Positions 34,601 to 44,600 are shown, numbered from the stretch's first letter. The stretch: DNA of 64,000 bases from Linyphia triangularis (GCA_963978545.1 OZ021722.1:12491401-12555400), one strand, 5' to 3'. Translations and numbers: made by a program. The notes: a model not told the origin generated them from the letters alone.

Positions 34601-37600
34601 GAACAAACTTCACAATTTTTATTTCATCGCGTACTTTATCACGAAGTTTTTGTTCGCTGTTTATTTTTGTTAGTTTGATGTCGGTTGTGATACCACAACT
34701 TATGTTTTGAAACGCAAAAAAATTGTATTCATTTTTTTTTTTGCTTCACGCTCGAATTTGTGTTAACATTTTATAACTTTTTGAAAGAAAAAATCATTTA
34801 TAAAGTGTAAAAAACAATTCAGAATTTTTTTCGAAAGAATTAAATATAATCATTGTAATTTAGATTAAATATTATCAATCAAAGAATTTTAATGTAAATA
34901 TGATAAATTTGATAACTTTACCTTCTGCTATTTTGAAAATCATCCAGAAATTAAAAAACTTATTTTTTCAATGTACCTAGTTTAGTCAAAGTATTTTGTA
35001 GTTAATTACTATAAAAGATAATTATTCTTTTTTAGAATTTGGGAGTTCCGACATCCAAACTTCCAGGCTGGAAAAGAAGGATTGCTGCATTTGATCAAGA
35101 GAACACCTCAAAGAGTGGTAAGTTGATTAAAATTAATATTTATAATTTTGAATTGTTGATTTCTTAAGGGGCACATCTAGTGTGAAATTTTGAAAAGAAA
35201 AAAAATCGTTTTTGAGTAACAATATGTATGATTTTTATCCATTAAAAACAATGAAATCAATCATTTTATCTTTAAACGCGTTTTTCTCCAAACTATTTGA
35301 TTTTTTTTTCTACTTATTTTGTATACGTTTCTCTGTACAATGACCCTCCAGTTTTTTGATTGTATAAAAAATGTAATTTTGGCGGGCCAAAAATCATCCA
35401 ATTTTTGAGCAAAATTCGACATATTTTTAAAAACTTTGCCATTTTGTTAAATTTTTTTTTTCTTTTTCACAATCGTGGGTCATTGTAAAGGCAATACCGT
35501 AAAATGGGGTGAATAGGAACAGCGGGATGAATCGGAACGAAACTTCATGAAATTACAAATCAATTATTATTTTACACAAATAAAGAAATTTTAGTAATTA
35601 TATATATTTTTTTATTTGGCTAACATATTTGGAATCTTAAAAAAAATTGTGGGGTTTTCAATACTGTCATTTATTTAAAATGTTTTTTTTTTTAAACAGC
35701 GTGCATACAATCCAATGAGTTTTAACCTCTCCAAAACTTATCCCGTAATTAATAACATGTACCAGTTATAGACTTAAATAATATATTTTTAGATAAGTAT
35801 AAACATCCACAACAACATGCCATATTTAATTTAACTTGGTTTAAAAAAAAAAATTATTTTACGAATTTTTAAGTTTTGCCTCGTCTCGATTTCGAGATTT
35901 GCGGGGTAAATCGGAACACGTGAAAAGGGATATTAAAAAGCTGTTTTTGGCAAGATTATGTTCCACATAAGATTCAACGACTGAAGAAGAGTCTAATTAC
36001 TCCCTTCAAGACAGTAATCAAGATTGCAGGCTTGAATAAATGTCAGAAGAGGAGCCTAGTTTCCGCATGGCAGAAAACCCGATTGTTCCAGTGGTTTTTT
36101 TCTCTAAATGAACTCGTTATCTTTAAGTTATATTGAAAAATGTATGAAGACTCTATGTGAGCAAAGTTTTACACCCACAAGGTTATTGCTATATAAGTGT
36201 GTTTTACAAAAAGCGCCCATGAACGAAGAGATTTTCTGAAACAACTGAGGATGCTTTTCTCTTTTCACAAGATATTTTAAGGAATTTGCAGTCATACGAC
36301 ACGCAAACATAAAGTAGATTAAAAAGTATTTTTAATTTTAGGATGAGTTATAGAAGAAGAGTTGATACGTTTTCATACATATGATTTGTTTTGATAATTA
36401 TTGACTAACACAAATTTTATCCGTCATATTAAATGATTTTTTTTATGATAATTTTGTGTTTCTATTCACCACAATGCATTATTTGTTTTTTTGTCACCTT
36501 GTAAACATTTGAATAAGATCAGACATGAATGTAACGAGTGTTCCGATTCACCCCTTTCTGCGGGGTGAATCGGAACACTCGTTACATTCATGTCTGATCT
36601 TATTCAAATGTTTACAGGGTGACAAAAAACCCCTTTCTGCGGGGTGAATCGGAACACCATGAAAAAATTCAAAATAAATTAAAGTCCTAGTTTTTTCAAA
36701 AAATTTTGGGTTGATCCTCAAAGAAGAAGGTAAGGCCCAAGTTTCATTGCAAAAAAATATTCCTTAACGATCTTATTACAACCGATTGTTACTTTGAAAG
36801 TTGAAAAGTGTTCCGATTCACCCCATTTTACGGTACCTTCTAGTTTAATAATCCTTTTTCTTTTTTTTTTCTTTTTTTTTTCATCCACTGTGAAGGCCAC
36901 AATCACTGCAGCAATGGAGGACCTTTTTTTTTTAGTGACTTGGGAGATAGCTAATAACTCGTTGAAAATTAAATTGTTTCATTTGAAAATGTCAGTGAAT
37001 ATTCATTAATTATGTATAAATACTCAAAATTTTAAAACATTTTATGCAGTAGTTTTCTTTAAAAAAAATCCCGAAAATCACTTTTTTTAGGCGGTTACAC
37101 TAGGTGTGCCCCTTAAGCAGTTCCTTTTCTATATAAATTATTAATAAGTAATAGTGATAATAAAATGTATTGAAAAATATGTAATTTACCTATTTTTTTA
37201 AGACGATTTTACAAAAAAGAACTAATGAACAGCAACGAAGTTTTCTAAAATCTTTTGAGAAAATTATAAATTATCTTTAAATTCTTTCAATTAACTTCGG
37301 TGTGACTGTAGCGGGCAGATCTCTGAAGGCTAATTAACTCACTTACCGTCATACTATTGAGCTAAAACTCGTGAGTTAGAATGAGTTGTCACCGACAACG
37401 AGTCTATCAAGTTTTGGGAGGTTGGTCTATGTCTATTGTCGGTCTATGCCAAAAGTTGGTCTATATCTGGATTTCTTCGTAATGGTCAAACACTAAGAAA
37501 ACAGTGTGGCCACAGAACCTGGAAATCAGGGAAATGTCAGGGAGTTTTTTTCTTTTTAAATTTCGCGAAAATAAAAGGGACATTTTATTTGTTCTGAAGG

Positions 37601-40600
37601 CACGTTTCCCAGTTCATCCATATTTTGGCCCCCTTTTCCCGAAAAATTGCTGTGGTAATCGTTAGAAGTGAACTATTTAAAGAAAAAAAAAATGCCATAT
37701 TGTCCCTTTAGTATATGTCCTATTTGATCAGCAGAGTGGCCACAGAACTGGGAAAACCTGGAAATCAGGGAAATGTCAGGGAACTTTTTAAAATTTCATG
37801 AAAACCAGGGAAAATCAGTATTGTTTAAGGCATGTTCATCCATATTTTGGAGCTATTTACATGGAGATTGGTAGTGGTAAGCCATTAGAAATTTAATGTT
37901 ACGGAATAATTTAAACTTTTCATTACCAGCAAAACTATTTGTTAAAAAATTTCATATCATCTCTTTAGAATACATGTTCTACTTGATCAGGGTGTCTAGA
38001 CATCTGGAAAACCTAAGAAAATTGGGGAAATTTGGAAAAAAGTTTGCCCTAAAATCAGGGAATTTTTTAGAAATCTGTCAAGGGAATCAGGGAATTTTTT
38101 AGAAATCTGTCAAGGGAATCAGGGAATTTTTTAGAAATCTGTCAAGGGAATCAGGGAATTTTTTAGAAATCTGTCAAGGGAATCAGGGAATTTTTTAGAA
38201 ATCTGTCAAGGGAATCAGGGAATTTTTTAGAAATCTGTCAAGGGAATCAGGGAACTTTTTTTCCTGAGTATTGTGACCACCCTGATCAGGGTGTCTACAC
38301 ATCTGGAAAAGTTTTGGAAATTTGAAAAAAAATTCCGTAAAATCAGGGAATTTTTTAGAAATCTATCAGAGAATTATCAGGGAACTTTTTTTCTTGAATT
38401 TTGTGGCAACATTGGAAAACGTTTCGAGCAAAGCATTTACAGGTTTATCTATAGGTAAGGGTTTTTTTTTGGCTTAAATGGGACATTTAAGTATCGTAAG
38501 TGTTCCATAATCGTTAAGCCTTTTTAGAAATGCTGCATAGATGTTTTTTTCTTGCTACTATTAGGAATAGAAAGTATTTCTAATGTTGCGTTGTAAGAAT
38601 AAGAAGTTGAAAGTAAAATAAATTTATCTGAAGATTTTATAGGTATGTTCGTAATATTTGTTAGTGTTCTAATATTTGGACAACATTAGGCAACTATTAA
38701 TGGCTGGTGTGTAAAACTATATTAAAAGGTTTTTTTTTTTTTTTTTTTCTTTTTTTTTTTTCCCCAATGTAATAATTATGGTAAAATTGTCAATTTTTTC
38801 TTTATAATTAAAATACGAAAACTTAAAATAACATCAATCCACGTCAAATTTAAATGCAGCGTCCAGTGATATAGTGCTATTGGAAGCTGTGCAATGTTCC
38901 ACAATACTAGTTTTAAAAAATTCAATCATGTTTACGTGTTGATTTGTAACGAAATAAACAAGTTATGCTGATTACTGGTCCTGAAATTTAGGGGAGAGGG
39001 GTGGGGGGGGGGGGGGGTTGAATACATAATTTTTAAGAAAAGTAAAAAAAAATTAATGCAGGAACATGTTTGTTACATTAAGTGTTTTTTTTTTTAAACT
39101 GTATGTGTCGAAAATAAGCGCTAAACAATTAAAGCAGCGCTTTCTAATGAGGATGAGAACATGAAAAATATAATAAAATATTTTTATCAAGGCCCCTCGC
39201 TAATTTGCTTTTCGTTGTGATGTAGAAAAAGATACAAGTAGAAAAGCGAATTATAAAAACAGAAAGTTGACGACTTTAAACTTTAATAAAGTTTTGAATT
39301 AAAACGAACATTCTCTTTTTACTCATGATCTTACAGCTCATATTATTCCTTCTCAAGCTTTCGATAGATGTCAGCACGAGCTACCATGACACAGCCAAAC
39401 GCTTTAAAATTATTTTGTTTACTCTTAAGTCCAAATTCAAAATACCCTTTCATTAAGAATGAGTATTTCATAATGATTATTGATAAATTAGTTACAAATG
39501 ATGATTTCATTAAGTAATGATTAAGGTAAAAATATTTCATTATAAACTATGTGGTTATAATAATGAACATTGGTTCCATAAAAAAACACCTTAAGACGGG
39601 GCCTAAAACCTAATAAATACAATTTCTAGCCCACCCTAAATAGGAATCTGCATCCAAATTGCCACACTGCACCCAAACTGCAAGCATAGAGCTGCTTCCC
39701 ATGCAAAGATGCTGGGTTCGGATCGAATCTTGTGTTAAGTATGAAATGTTCGTTGTTAATATTGTGCACAAAAATTAGTCAATGAGCATACTACTAACCC
39801 AAAAATATGTTACGTTTTTCTGCAAACAATTGAAGACCAAGAGGAAAGAGTGGTTTAAGCTCTCTTGGAATTATTTTGGGAAATAAGTAATTAAAAGGTT
39901 TGAATTGAAAACTGACCAAAGTATGGTGCAACATTCAAGTTTTCCTACAGTATATACGACTGCAATTTCATATTTCCTTTGTTCTCAAATATGCTTTGTA
40001 GTTTACAACTCAGCTTTATACTATGTTATGCAATTTTTATTTTTATGTTGGTAAGTTTGAGATTTGTTGCTTTATTAAATAGGCAATAAAAACACGATCT
40101 CATGGGATGATAAATAAGTGAAACATGACAGGTATAATAATTTTGTATGTTTAGAACTCTACTCTTGCTGAATTCAATTGTCCCATTATTCATTTCAGGT
40201 GCATGGATTGTATTAGCCATTTTTTATGTAATAATCAATCATTACATTGGATAAAACTAGGGTTAAGATTGCGTGATAAAACTATAACAGAATATATTTG
40301 TATTTTTCAGCCAAAGAAATTCACTAAAGACGTCGAAAGGCGTTGTTCTTCACGAATACGTTCCATGTCATCAAAGAAGACACAGGGGATGTATAAAATA
40401 GATAGTGACGAGGAAATGGACACGGAGACTGAGTATGTGGAAACAAATCCGTTGGCGACGAAAATTAAACTCGAAGTCGAAGAAAATATCGGAAACAGAT
40501 ACAACCTTGATTCTAACAACAAGTGCTCACATGGTGTTCCAGTTGAATTCATGGCGCCCTCAACTTCAATTTCGTTCAGTAAAAATACCTCTTCGGGAGC

Positions 40601-43061
40601 ATACGAGGGGCATTCCAACGGCTGGCCAGAAAGGAAGGTAAAGAAATCAGCTTCTGTCGGTCCATCTATCAAAAGGAAGAGAGGCAGACCTCGAAAATCC
40701 ACTGCAGATCCTAAAAGTGTGAGCAAGAAGCAGTCTTTTAGCAAAATTAGAGGAATGCAGCCAAGCGATAGAGAAGTTTCGCCTTCAATTAAATATTTCA
40801 AACTGCCTGGAACAATCCCGACACAGGAAACATTCGCTGGTTACGATTACTCATATTGGGCTCATGAAAACCACGGTTTTAGGGATAGATCTCCAATGGG
40901 TGAATCGGGAAAGTACCATGTGTCTAACTATATTGCTAGAATTGCCTCAAAGAAAGTATCAGGCGAGGAGCCGGATAAAAGGGCGATTTTCGAGCTTGAG
41001 GATAAGAGCGGAGTGACTGAGCTCTGCCTGACCGATGGCTCCCGTTACCATGGTATAGACACGGATGGTAGAACAGCTCAGGTTGCTCCAGATTGGTTTA
41101 TTTCTAAAGACGGAACTTGGCAAAGCAATTTGCCACCTTTATCTGGAGAAGAGATTCCAATAATTTTAAACGTTTTCAGAAGTGACCTAAAAAGAAGCGA
41201 AAGTGGTGAATTGTATTACCGATTCAAAAAGGAAGACTGTTTCTTTGAAAAAGAAAGTGCTGAAAATTCATGCAATGATGCAGATAATGATAGTTTTACC
41301 ACAAACCAAAGTAATAACGAGGAGGTGTATTCAAGATTTGAAAATGGTCATGACTTCGTTATTGCAGATGCTATTACGACTTCTCAAGCAGCTGATTCAG
41401 CTTTGTCAGAATTTTCCTTTTCTATTTGTAAACCTCCAATTAATTCTTACATGGTAGGTAATCCAAGTAGTGAAGTGCAACAGTACCGAAAAGAAAATCA
41501 GGCAGCGTCATCGAATGCATCGTTTTACGACAAGAATGTAATTTTACCCGAAGTCCCAGAGATTCGCAAACCTAATTCCTATAACATGCAGGGTAAAGAC
41601 TATTTCCAGCCAAATAACAGACAGGATGATAATAGTCCTGGGCAACAGTCCAGCAGTTCGAATTTGATGCAAGATAATGATGTTCCTCATCCTGTTTTGG
41701 AACCAAGGAATCACTCTAATTGCAATCCAAGAAGTTTCTTGATCGAAACCAATAAAAATTCACAGAATAGTGATGAAATTAACTTAGTTAATTTAACAGA
41801 TTTAGACGACAACTGTAAAGCGAATAACCAAAGTCCTTCATTAAATATCAATCCAAATAGAAAAAGCTCTCAATCAAAAATGATTGTTCCACTTTCTAGT
41901 GAATGTCAGCAGTGGTACAGAAAAAAGGCAAACAATTTTATCAGAGAAGTTGACGTGTGTTCTACAGAGAACGACCACTACAATTACAGTTCGGAAAATG
42001 GTGATACATACACTTTAGAAGAGATAATCATGGAATCTGATGTTTCGCAGAATTTCACCCAAAGATCGCCCTCAACTAAAATCACTAACCCTGACACAAC
42101 TTACGTAAAGCAAGATTTTCAAGAACAGAAATCTACTGACATTGAATCTGAGTTGGCTAACTTAAACAGTAATGTCAACGAAATGCAATATGTTTCAAGT
42201 GAGGTTCTCTATCTAGAACAAGAAGGGCAAAATTGTAATATTGCTTCTTCCGAATCCTACCCACCTTTCGTTGATTCATGCATCGAAATATCCGAAGAAA
42301 GTGACAAAGTGGAAGAGCAAAATTCCAAAAACTCTTCTTCAGAATCTTTCCCCGATTCCTCCTCCCAGATATTCCAAGAAGGAAACCAGCTGGAATCATT
42401 AGGACAAAATTGTATTGTTCCTCCACTACAATGTTTTTCACCTAGCTTGGGTTCTTCGGTCCATCAAGAAAGCGACGAAGTAGCACAACCAATGCAAAAT
42501 TTCACTGGTCCTCCAGAATCCTGCAAATCTTTTGTGGAAAGATCCGACCAAGACTTCGAAGGAAAAGACAAAATGGAACAACCAGGTCAAAATTGCATCG
42601 TTTCGTCTTCTGCTGAACCTAATGCCGAAACTTTCCGAGAAAGCACTGAACCTGGTGCTTTTGGCTCAATCGACGATCAGATCAACAGACTCATCCATGA
42701 ACTCAAAGTTGCAGATAACTCTGATGATGTGACTTATCTTGGGCAAATTTCCTCGACGCAGCAGGAATTTCAGGAATTGTTTGCTACATTAAGGATTCCA
42801 GATACCAATACGGATGAGAGTCGTTCCAATGGCGTCGAAAACTCTCAAGATAGTGACCATTTAGAAGTAGCCCCCTTCAATTTCTTCGCAAGTGAGGTAA
42901 AGCCAATGACTTTATTCGATTTCCTGAGTGAGCAATTTAAGAATGGAAAGCTGTACTCTTGGAAAGCTCGAGAATCAGACATTATCATTCATAATTGCAC
43001 TGCTGATTTCGGTAATTGGATTTCGTTCAAGTCAGGTGGGAAATCTAACGTACATCCGTAA
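28393..43061 (+). CDS. HSF-type DNA-binding transcription factor with AT-hook, 3 exons
   Basis: Exons 28393-28637, 35036-35117 and 40311-43061 join in phase to a 1025-residue protein. Residues 15-104 form an HSF-type winged-helix domain (FPRKLWLL ... IRWARNGTTLEID ... HVLRQLSYYKFEKL ... IWEFRHPNFQAGKEGLLHLIKR). The divergent recognition helix and early PxKLW resemble the HSF5/HSFY group more than HSF1. No hydrophobic heptad trimerisation repeat is evident after the domain, so classical heat-shock trimer behaviour is doubtful. An AT-hook, KRKRGRPRK, lies at about 230-238. Residues 285-420 look moderately ordered; the rest is Ser/Asn/Asp/Glu-rich and probably disordered, with a five-unit repeat at about 744-889 and an ordered-looking tail near TLFDFLSEQFKNG. 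The start ATG follows an in-frame TAG at 28372-28374 and has A at -3. A nuclear transcription regulator is inferred; target genes cannot be read from sequence. Confidence 0.87.
29160..29337 (-). mobile_element. tRNA-derived SINE-B, diverged fragment
   Basis: On the minus strand reads GGTTCGGTCCTCGG and CCCCATT-rich body words, including TCCTCTCATTGGTGTGGTGG, parallel to the intact copy at 29354-29642. Its 5' tRNA head is decayed. Confidence 0.75.
29354..29642 (-). mobile_element. tRNA-derived SINE-B, intact copy
   Basis: Flanked by the 12-bp duplication ATTAAGTTAGTT (29342-29353, 29643-29654). The minus-strand head GGGGCTCCCGATACCCTTGC contains a degenerate A-box (GCGGTAGAGTATCGAGC). It continues through a CAT anticodon-like loop to the B-box-like GTTGTGGGTTCGGGCC. 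A tRNA-Met-type origin is inferred. The 3' end is near AAACAAAC. Confidence 0.85.
29860..30510 (+). mobile_element. MITE with GAGAGGCGACTGCAATTTTT ends
   Basis: 651 bp with long inverted arms of about 250 bp (CCACTGGTCTGCCGTGG-type pairing). Ends are GAGAGGCGACTGCAATTTTT and its complement. An open frame at 30197-30433 is a translation of the right arm, not a gene. Confidence 0.85.
31305..31905 (-). repeat. Dispersed repeat family R1, copy C
   Basis: Minus-oriented. Shares AACATCGCAAAAC, TTGGCGATAGTTA, GCGATTTTATCTAAATCG and GAGAGTTATGCTAACAAC with copies B and E. Confidence 0.75.
32109..32279 (+). mobile_element. tRNA-derived SINE-A, copy 2
   Basis: Flanked by the perfect 14-bp duplication CCTTGTGTTTTATA (32095-32108 and 32280-32293). 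Head with GGTATAGTGGCTAGCGTGCT, B-box GGGTTCGAGTCCC, body GCATGGATGTTTGTAAATGT, and a 3' end CTGAAAACAACCAAA. Confidence 0.95.
32294..35035. other. Intron 1 of the HSF-like gene, right part
   Basis: A+T-rich, with C/G homopolymers at about 33233. Open frames at 34047-34355 and 34466-34678 have no recognisable domains and AT-biased composition like the surrounding intron. Confidence 0.5.
35036..35117 (+). CDS. HSF-like gene exon 2 (C-terminal part of DNA-binding domain)
   Basis: An 82-base exon encoding residues 82-109. IWEFRHPNFQAGKEGLLHLI matches the wing and last helix of HSF domains (family pattern EFRHPxFxRGxxxLLxxIKRK). Acceptor ttttttag, donor GTG|gtaagt, phase 0. It is too short to be noticed as an open frame and is identified only by splicing phase plus homology. 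Confidence 0.9.
35497..36833 (+). mobile_element. TA-flanked element, CCGTAAAATGGGGTGAAT ends, nested
   Basis: Ends CCGTAAAATGGGGTGAAT / ATTCACCCCATTTTACGG between TA dinucleotides (35495-35496, 36834-36835), so Tc1/mariner-type. Many internal GGTGAATCGGAAC words. A 68-bp hairpin lies within (36487-36629). Confidence 0.87.
36487..36629. repeat. 68-bp-arm hairpin with 7-base loop
   Basis: Arms 36487-36554 and 36562-36629 match with a single mismatch; the loop is TTTCTGC. The central word CCCCTTTCTGCGGGG recurs immediately after the right arm at 36630-36644. Confidence 0.93.
37504..37840 (+). repeat. Dispersed repeat family R4, two tandem plus copies
   Basis: GTGGCCACAGAACCTGGAAA then TCAGGGAAATGTCAGGGA occurs at 37507 and again, slightly altered, at 37737. 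Related copies lie at 44321 (plus) and at 6550 and 19130 (minus). Confidence 0.75.
38053..38262 (+). repeat. 32-bp minisatellite
   Basis: About six and a half nearly identical copies of a 32-bp unit beginning AATCAGGGAATTTTTTAGAA and ending ATCTGTCAAGGG. It grows out of an R4 copy whose own text contains one unit; a diverged unit recurs at 38341. Confidence 0.95.
38775..38910 (+). repeat. Dispersed repeat family R1, terminal fragment
   Basis: Resembles the right end of copies A and D: CGTCAAATTTAAATGCAGCG, then GATATAGTGCTATTGGAAGC. Confidence 0.45.
38911..40310. other. Intron 2 of the HSF-like gene, right part
   Basis: Contains a G homopolymer near 39002-39017 and a faint B-box-like GGGTTCGGATCG near 39713 that may be a decayed SINE. 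Otherwise nothing recognised. Confidence 0.45.
40311..43061 (+). CDS. HSF-like gene exon 3 (AT-hook, repeats, C-terminus)
   Basis: A single 2751-base exon encoding residues 110-1025 and the stop. Acceptor tatttttcag|CCAAAG, phase 0. The frame remains open upstream to 40203, but that stretch is intron. AT-hook codons are at 40671-40697. Codons 42213-42650 encode an imperfect repeat marked by QNC or QN. C-terminal codons from about 42878 encode a Phe-rich segment (FNFFASE, TLFDFLSEQF) unlike the polar region before it. Confidence 0.9.
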   Translation, partial: PKKFTKDVERRCSSRIRSMSSKKTQGMYKIDSDEEMDTETEYVETNPLATKIKLEVEENIGNRYNLDSNNKCSHGVPVEFMAPSTSISFSKNTSSGAYEGHSNGWPERKVKKSASVGPSIKRKRGRPRKSTADPKSVSKKQSFSKIRGMQPSDREVSPSIKYFKLPGTIPTQETFAGYDYSYWAHENHGFRDRSPMGESGKYHVSNYIARIASKKVSGEEPDKRAIFELEDKSGVTELCLTDGSRYHGIDTDGRTAQVAPDWFISKDGTWQSNLPPLSGEEIPIILNVFRSDLKRSESGELYYRFKKEDCFFEKESAENSCNDADNDSFTTNQSNNEEVYSRFENGHDFVIADAITTSQAADSALSEFSFSICKPPINSYMVGNPSSEVQQYRKENQAASSNASFYDKNVILPEVPEIRKPNSYNMQGKDYFQPNNRQDDNSPGQQSSSSNLMQDNDVPHPVLEPRNHSNCNPRSFLIETNKNSQNSDEINLVNLTDLDDNCKANNQSPSLNINPNRKSSQSKMIVPLSSECQQWYRKKANNFIREVDVCSTENDHYNYSSENGDTYTLEEIIMESDVSQNFTQRSPSTKITNPDTTYVKQDFQEQKSTDIESELANLNSNVNEMQYVSSEVLYLEQEGQNCNIASSESYPPFVDSCIEISEESDKVEEQNSKNSSSESFPDSSSQIFQEGNQLESLGQNCIVPPLQCFSPSLGSSVHQESDEVAQPMQNFTGPPESCKSFVERSDQDFEGKDKMEQPGQNCIVSSSAEPNAETFRESTEPGAFGSIDDQINRLIHELKVADNSDDVTYLGQISSTQQEFQELFATLRIPDTNTDESRSNGVENSQDSDHLEVAPFNFFASEVKPMTLFDFLSEQFKNGKLYSWKARESDIIIHNCTADFGNWISFKSGGKSNVHP
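42213..42650 (+). repeat. Coding repeat in HSF-like exon 3
   Basis: Five imperfect protein units of 27-32 residues, each built around QNC/QN followed by a Ser/Pro stretch and ending in an acidic segment (ESDKV, EGNQL, ESDEV, EGKDKM). DNA identity between units is low, so the expansion is old. Confidence 0.7.
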
Positions 43062-43123
43062 ATTTATTCAACTAGTGCTTTGATGCTAGTTAAATATCCA
43101 AAATGGAACATATTAGTATTTGA

Positions 43124-43129
43124 AATAAA
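43124..43129 (+). promoter_or_regulatory. Proximal polyadenylation signal AATAAA
   Basis: AATAAA lies 63 bases after the stop codon of the HSF-like gene. A second AATAAA (44018-44023), followed by a T-rich stretch, is a candidate distal site; the AT-rich sequence between would then be a long 3' UTR. Confidence 0.5.
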
Positions 43130-44310
43130 GTTTGGAAAAGTGTAGTATAAGAACGCATTCGTTCTCTAGCAATGTAAATGTTTCAAACATTTATAACTAT
43201 ATTTTATACTTAGAATTTTTATCTTTTAGCCGACTTATAAATCTGAATATGCCTAACATCTCACCCATTTTAAAAACTTATATTAGCTATGCAATTTTAT
43301 ATTTAAGTAAATACATAAGGCGGCTAAAGTTAATTTATTTAATAATTTTATTTGCCCTAATTAAAGTATACGATACTATTTAAAGCTTATTAAAAAAAAA
43401 ATCTGTACGATTTGAGTCAAAACCTAATATCGCGCATTGTATGTCTTGTAATATCGTACTGTACGACACTACAACTTTAGAGATACTTCTAGAACAGGTT
43501 ATGTTATTTTAAGTATTTAAATTAAGGTATTTTATGCATTATAATTTATCAGAACAATTCCAGCTGAAACAAACAAAAATTTACGATACCCAAGAATGCA
43601 CACGTGACAATATAAAGATTCGAATCTTTTCATAATTTCTAATCATAGTGCGTCGTTGTAAATCATTGGTTGTTTTTATGAAGTGATATAATTGTTCATT
43701 TCCTTGTTACTCAGCTGTGCAATTATGCTTTTAAGTTTTTAAACTGTATTGTAACTAAGTTTTATAAAACTAGTACATGTATATAAATTGATAGAAATCG
43801 TCAAAAATTAAAATGTCTCCCATCAAAACTTTAAATATCAATTTCATTTTATTGTACTTCTTACTGTTTGCCATTCGTTGTACCTTTTTTCTGTGTTTTA
43901 TTACCAATGTTTAACTTTGACAATTTTGTAAGAACTTAAGCTCTAGTATTGACATTAATTTCGAAAATATTTTATTTCTTGTGTTAAATATGCCTATAAA
44001 CTTTTTGTATCTTTTGAAATAAAAATTCATTTCCAATTTGAGGTAATTTTTTTTTTTTTCAGCCTTTTTTTTTTTTTAGTTACTTTGTCTCTTATTAAGG
44101 CATCTTTACAAGTTAAGTATCCGTTTTTCTAACGTAAAGAAGACTTTGAAAGTACTATTGTAAGTGTTTTAAATTTGCACATCGGGTATTGAGTTTAGGA
44201 GCAGCCATTACATTACGCAAACATAATTTTTTAGTTATGACCATCTCAACAGATCATACAACTTATCTTGTTTCAAATCGAAACTAATCATTCTCTATTG
44301 TTAGGAGTAT
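43130..44310. other. 3' flank of the HSF-like gene
   Basis: A+T-rich, with no repeat partner noticed. An 83-codon frame (43132-43383) is Ile/Leu/Tyr-rich as expected of random AT-rich DNA. May be 3' UTR up to the distal AATAAA. Confidence 0.5.
44018..44023 (+). promoter_or_regulatory. Candidate distal polyadenylation signal
   Basis: AATAAA about 960 bases after the HSF-like stop codon, followed by TTCATTTCC and a run of T, the usual downstream environment. Chance occurrence is plausible in DNA this A+T-rich. Confidence 0.3.
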
Positions 44311-44320
44311 ATATTACACA

Positions 44321-44600
44321 GAGTGACCACAGAACCTGGAAATCAGGGAAATGTCAAAGAATTTTTTTTTTAAACCTTCACGGAAATCAGGGAAAATTTT
44401 ATATTATTGTTTTGAAGATGCGTTCCTCTGTTTATCTCGCCAAACTGTTTAAAAAAAATTGGCATATTATCTTTTTTTTTAGCATACTTCGTTTATTTGA
44501 TCAGCGTGTCTGCACATGTAAAAAACCTGGAAATTTGAAAAAAGTTTACCGCCAAATCGGGTAATTTTTTAGAAATCTATCGGAAATTATCAGGGGATAT
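44321..44600 (+). repeat. Dispersed repeat family R4, plus copy
   Basis: Reads GTGACCACAGAACCTGGAAA, then TCAGGGAAATGTCAAAGA; later GGTAATTTTTTAGAAATCT matches the minisatellite unit at 38053. Confidence 0.7.

Larger units (their letters stand above)
35168..37112 (+). mobile_element. TTAA-flanked element, host of a nested insertion
   Basis: Ends GGGGCACATCTAGTGTGA and its partner TACACTAGGTGTGCCCC are flanked by TTAA (35164-35167, 37113-37116), as for piggyBac-like or Kolobok-like elements. Removing the nested TA-flanked element (35497-36833) leaves about 600 bp. No transposase is seen. Confidence 0.82.

Noticed and set aside
34047..34678. Two Phe/Lys/Ile-rich open frames in HSF intron 1
   Set aside because: Composition equals the surrounding AT-rich intron and no domain is visible.
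40203..40310. N-terminal extension of the large plus-strand frame
   Set aside because: A strong acceptor (tatttttcag) at 40310 continues the HSF domain in phase from exons 1 and 2; the upstream codons read as intron.
40307..40801. 164-codon open frame on the minus strand
   Set aside because: It lies entirely opposite the HSF-like exon 3, shows no domain and is explained by codon composition of the sense gene.
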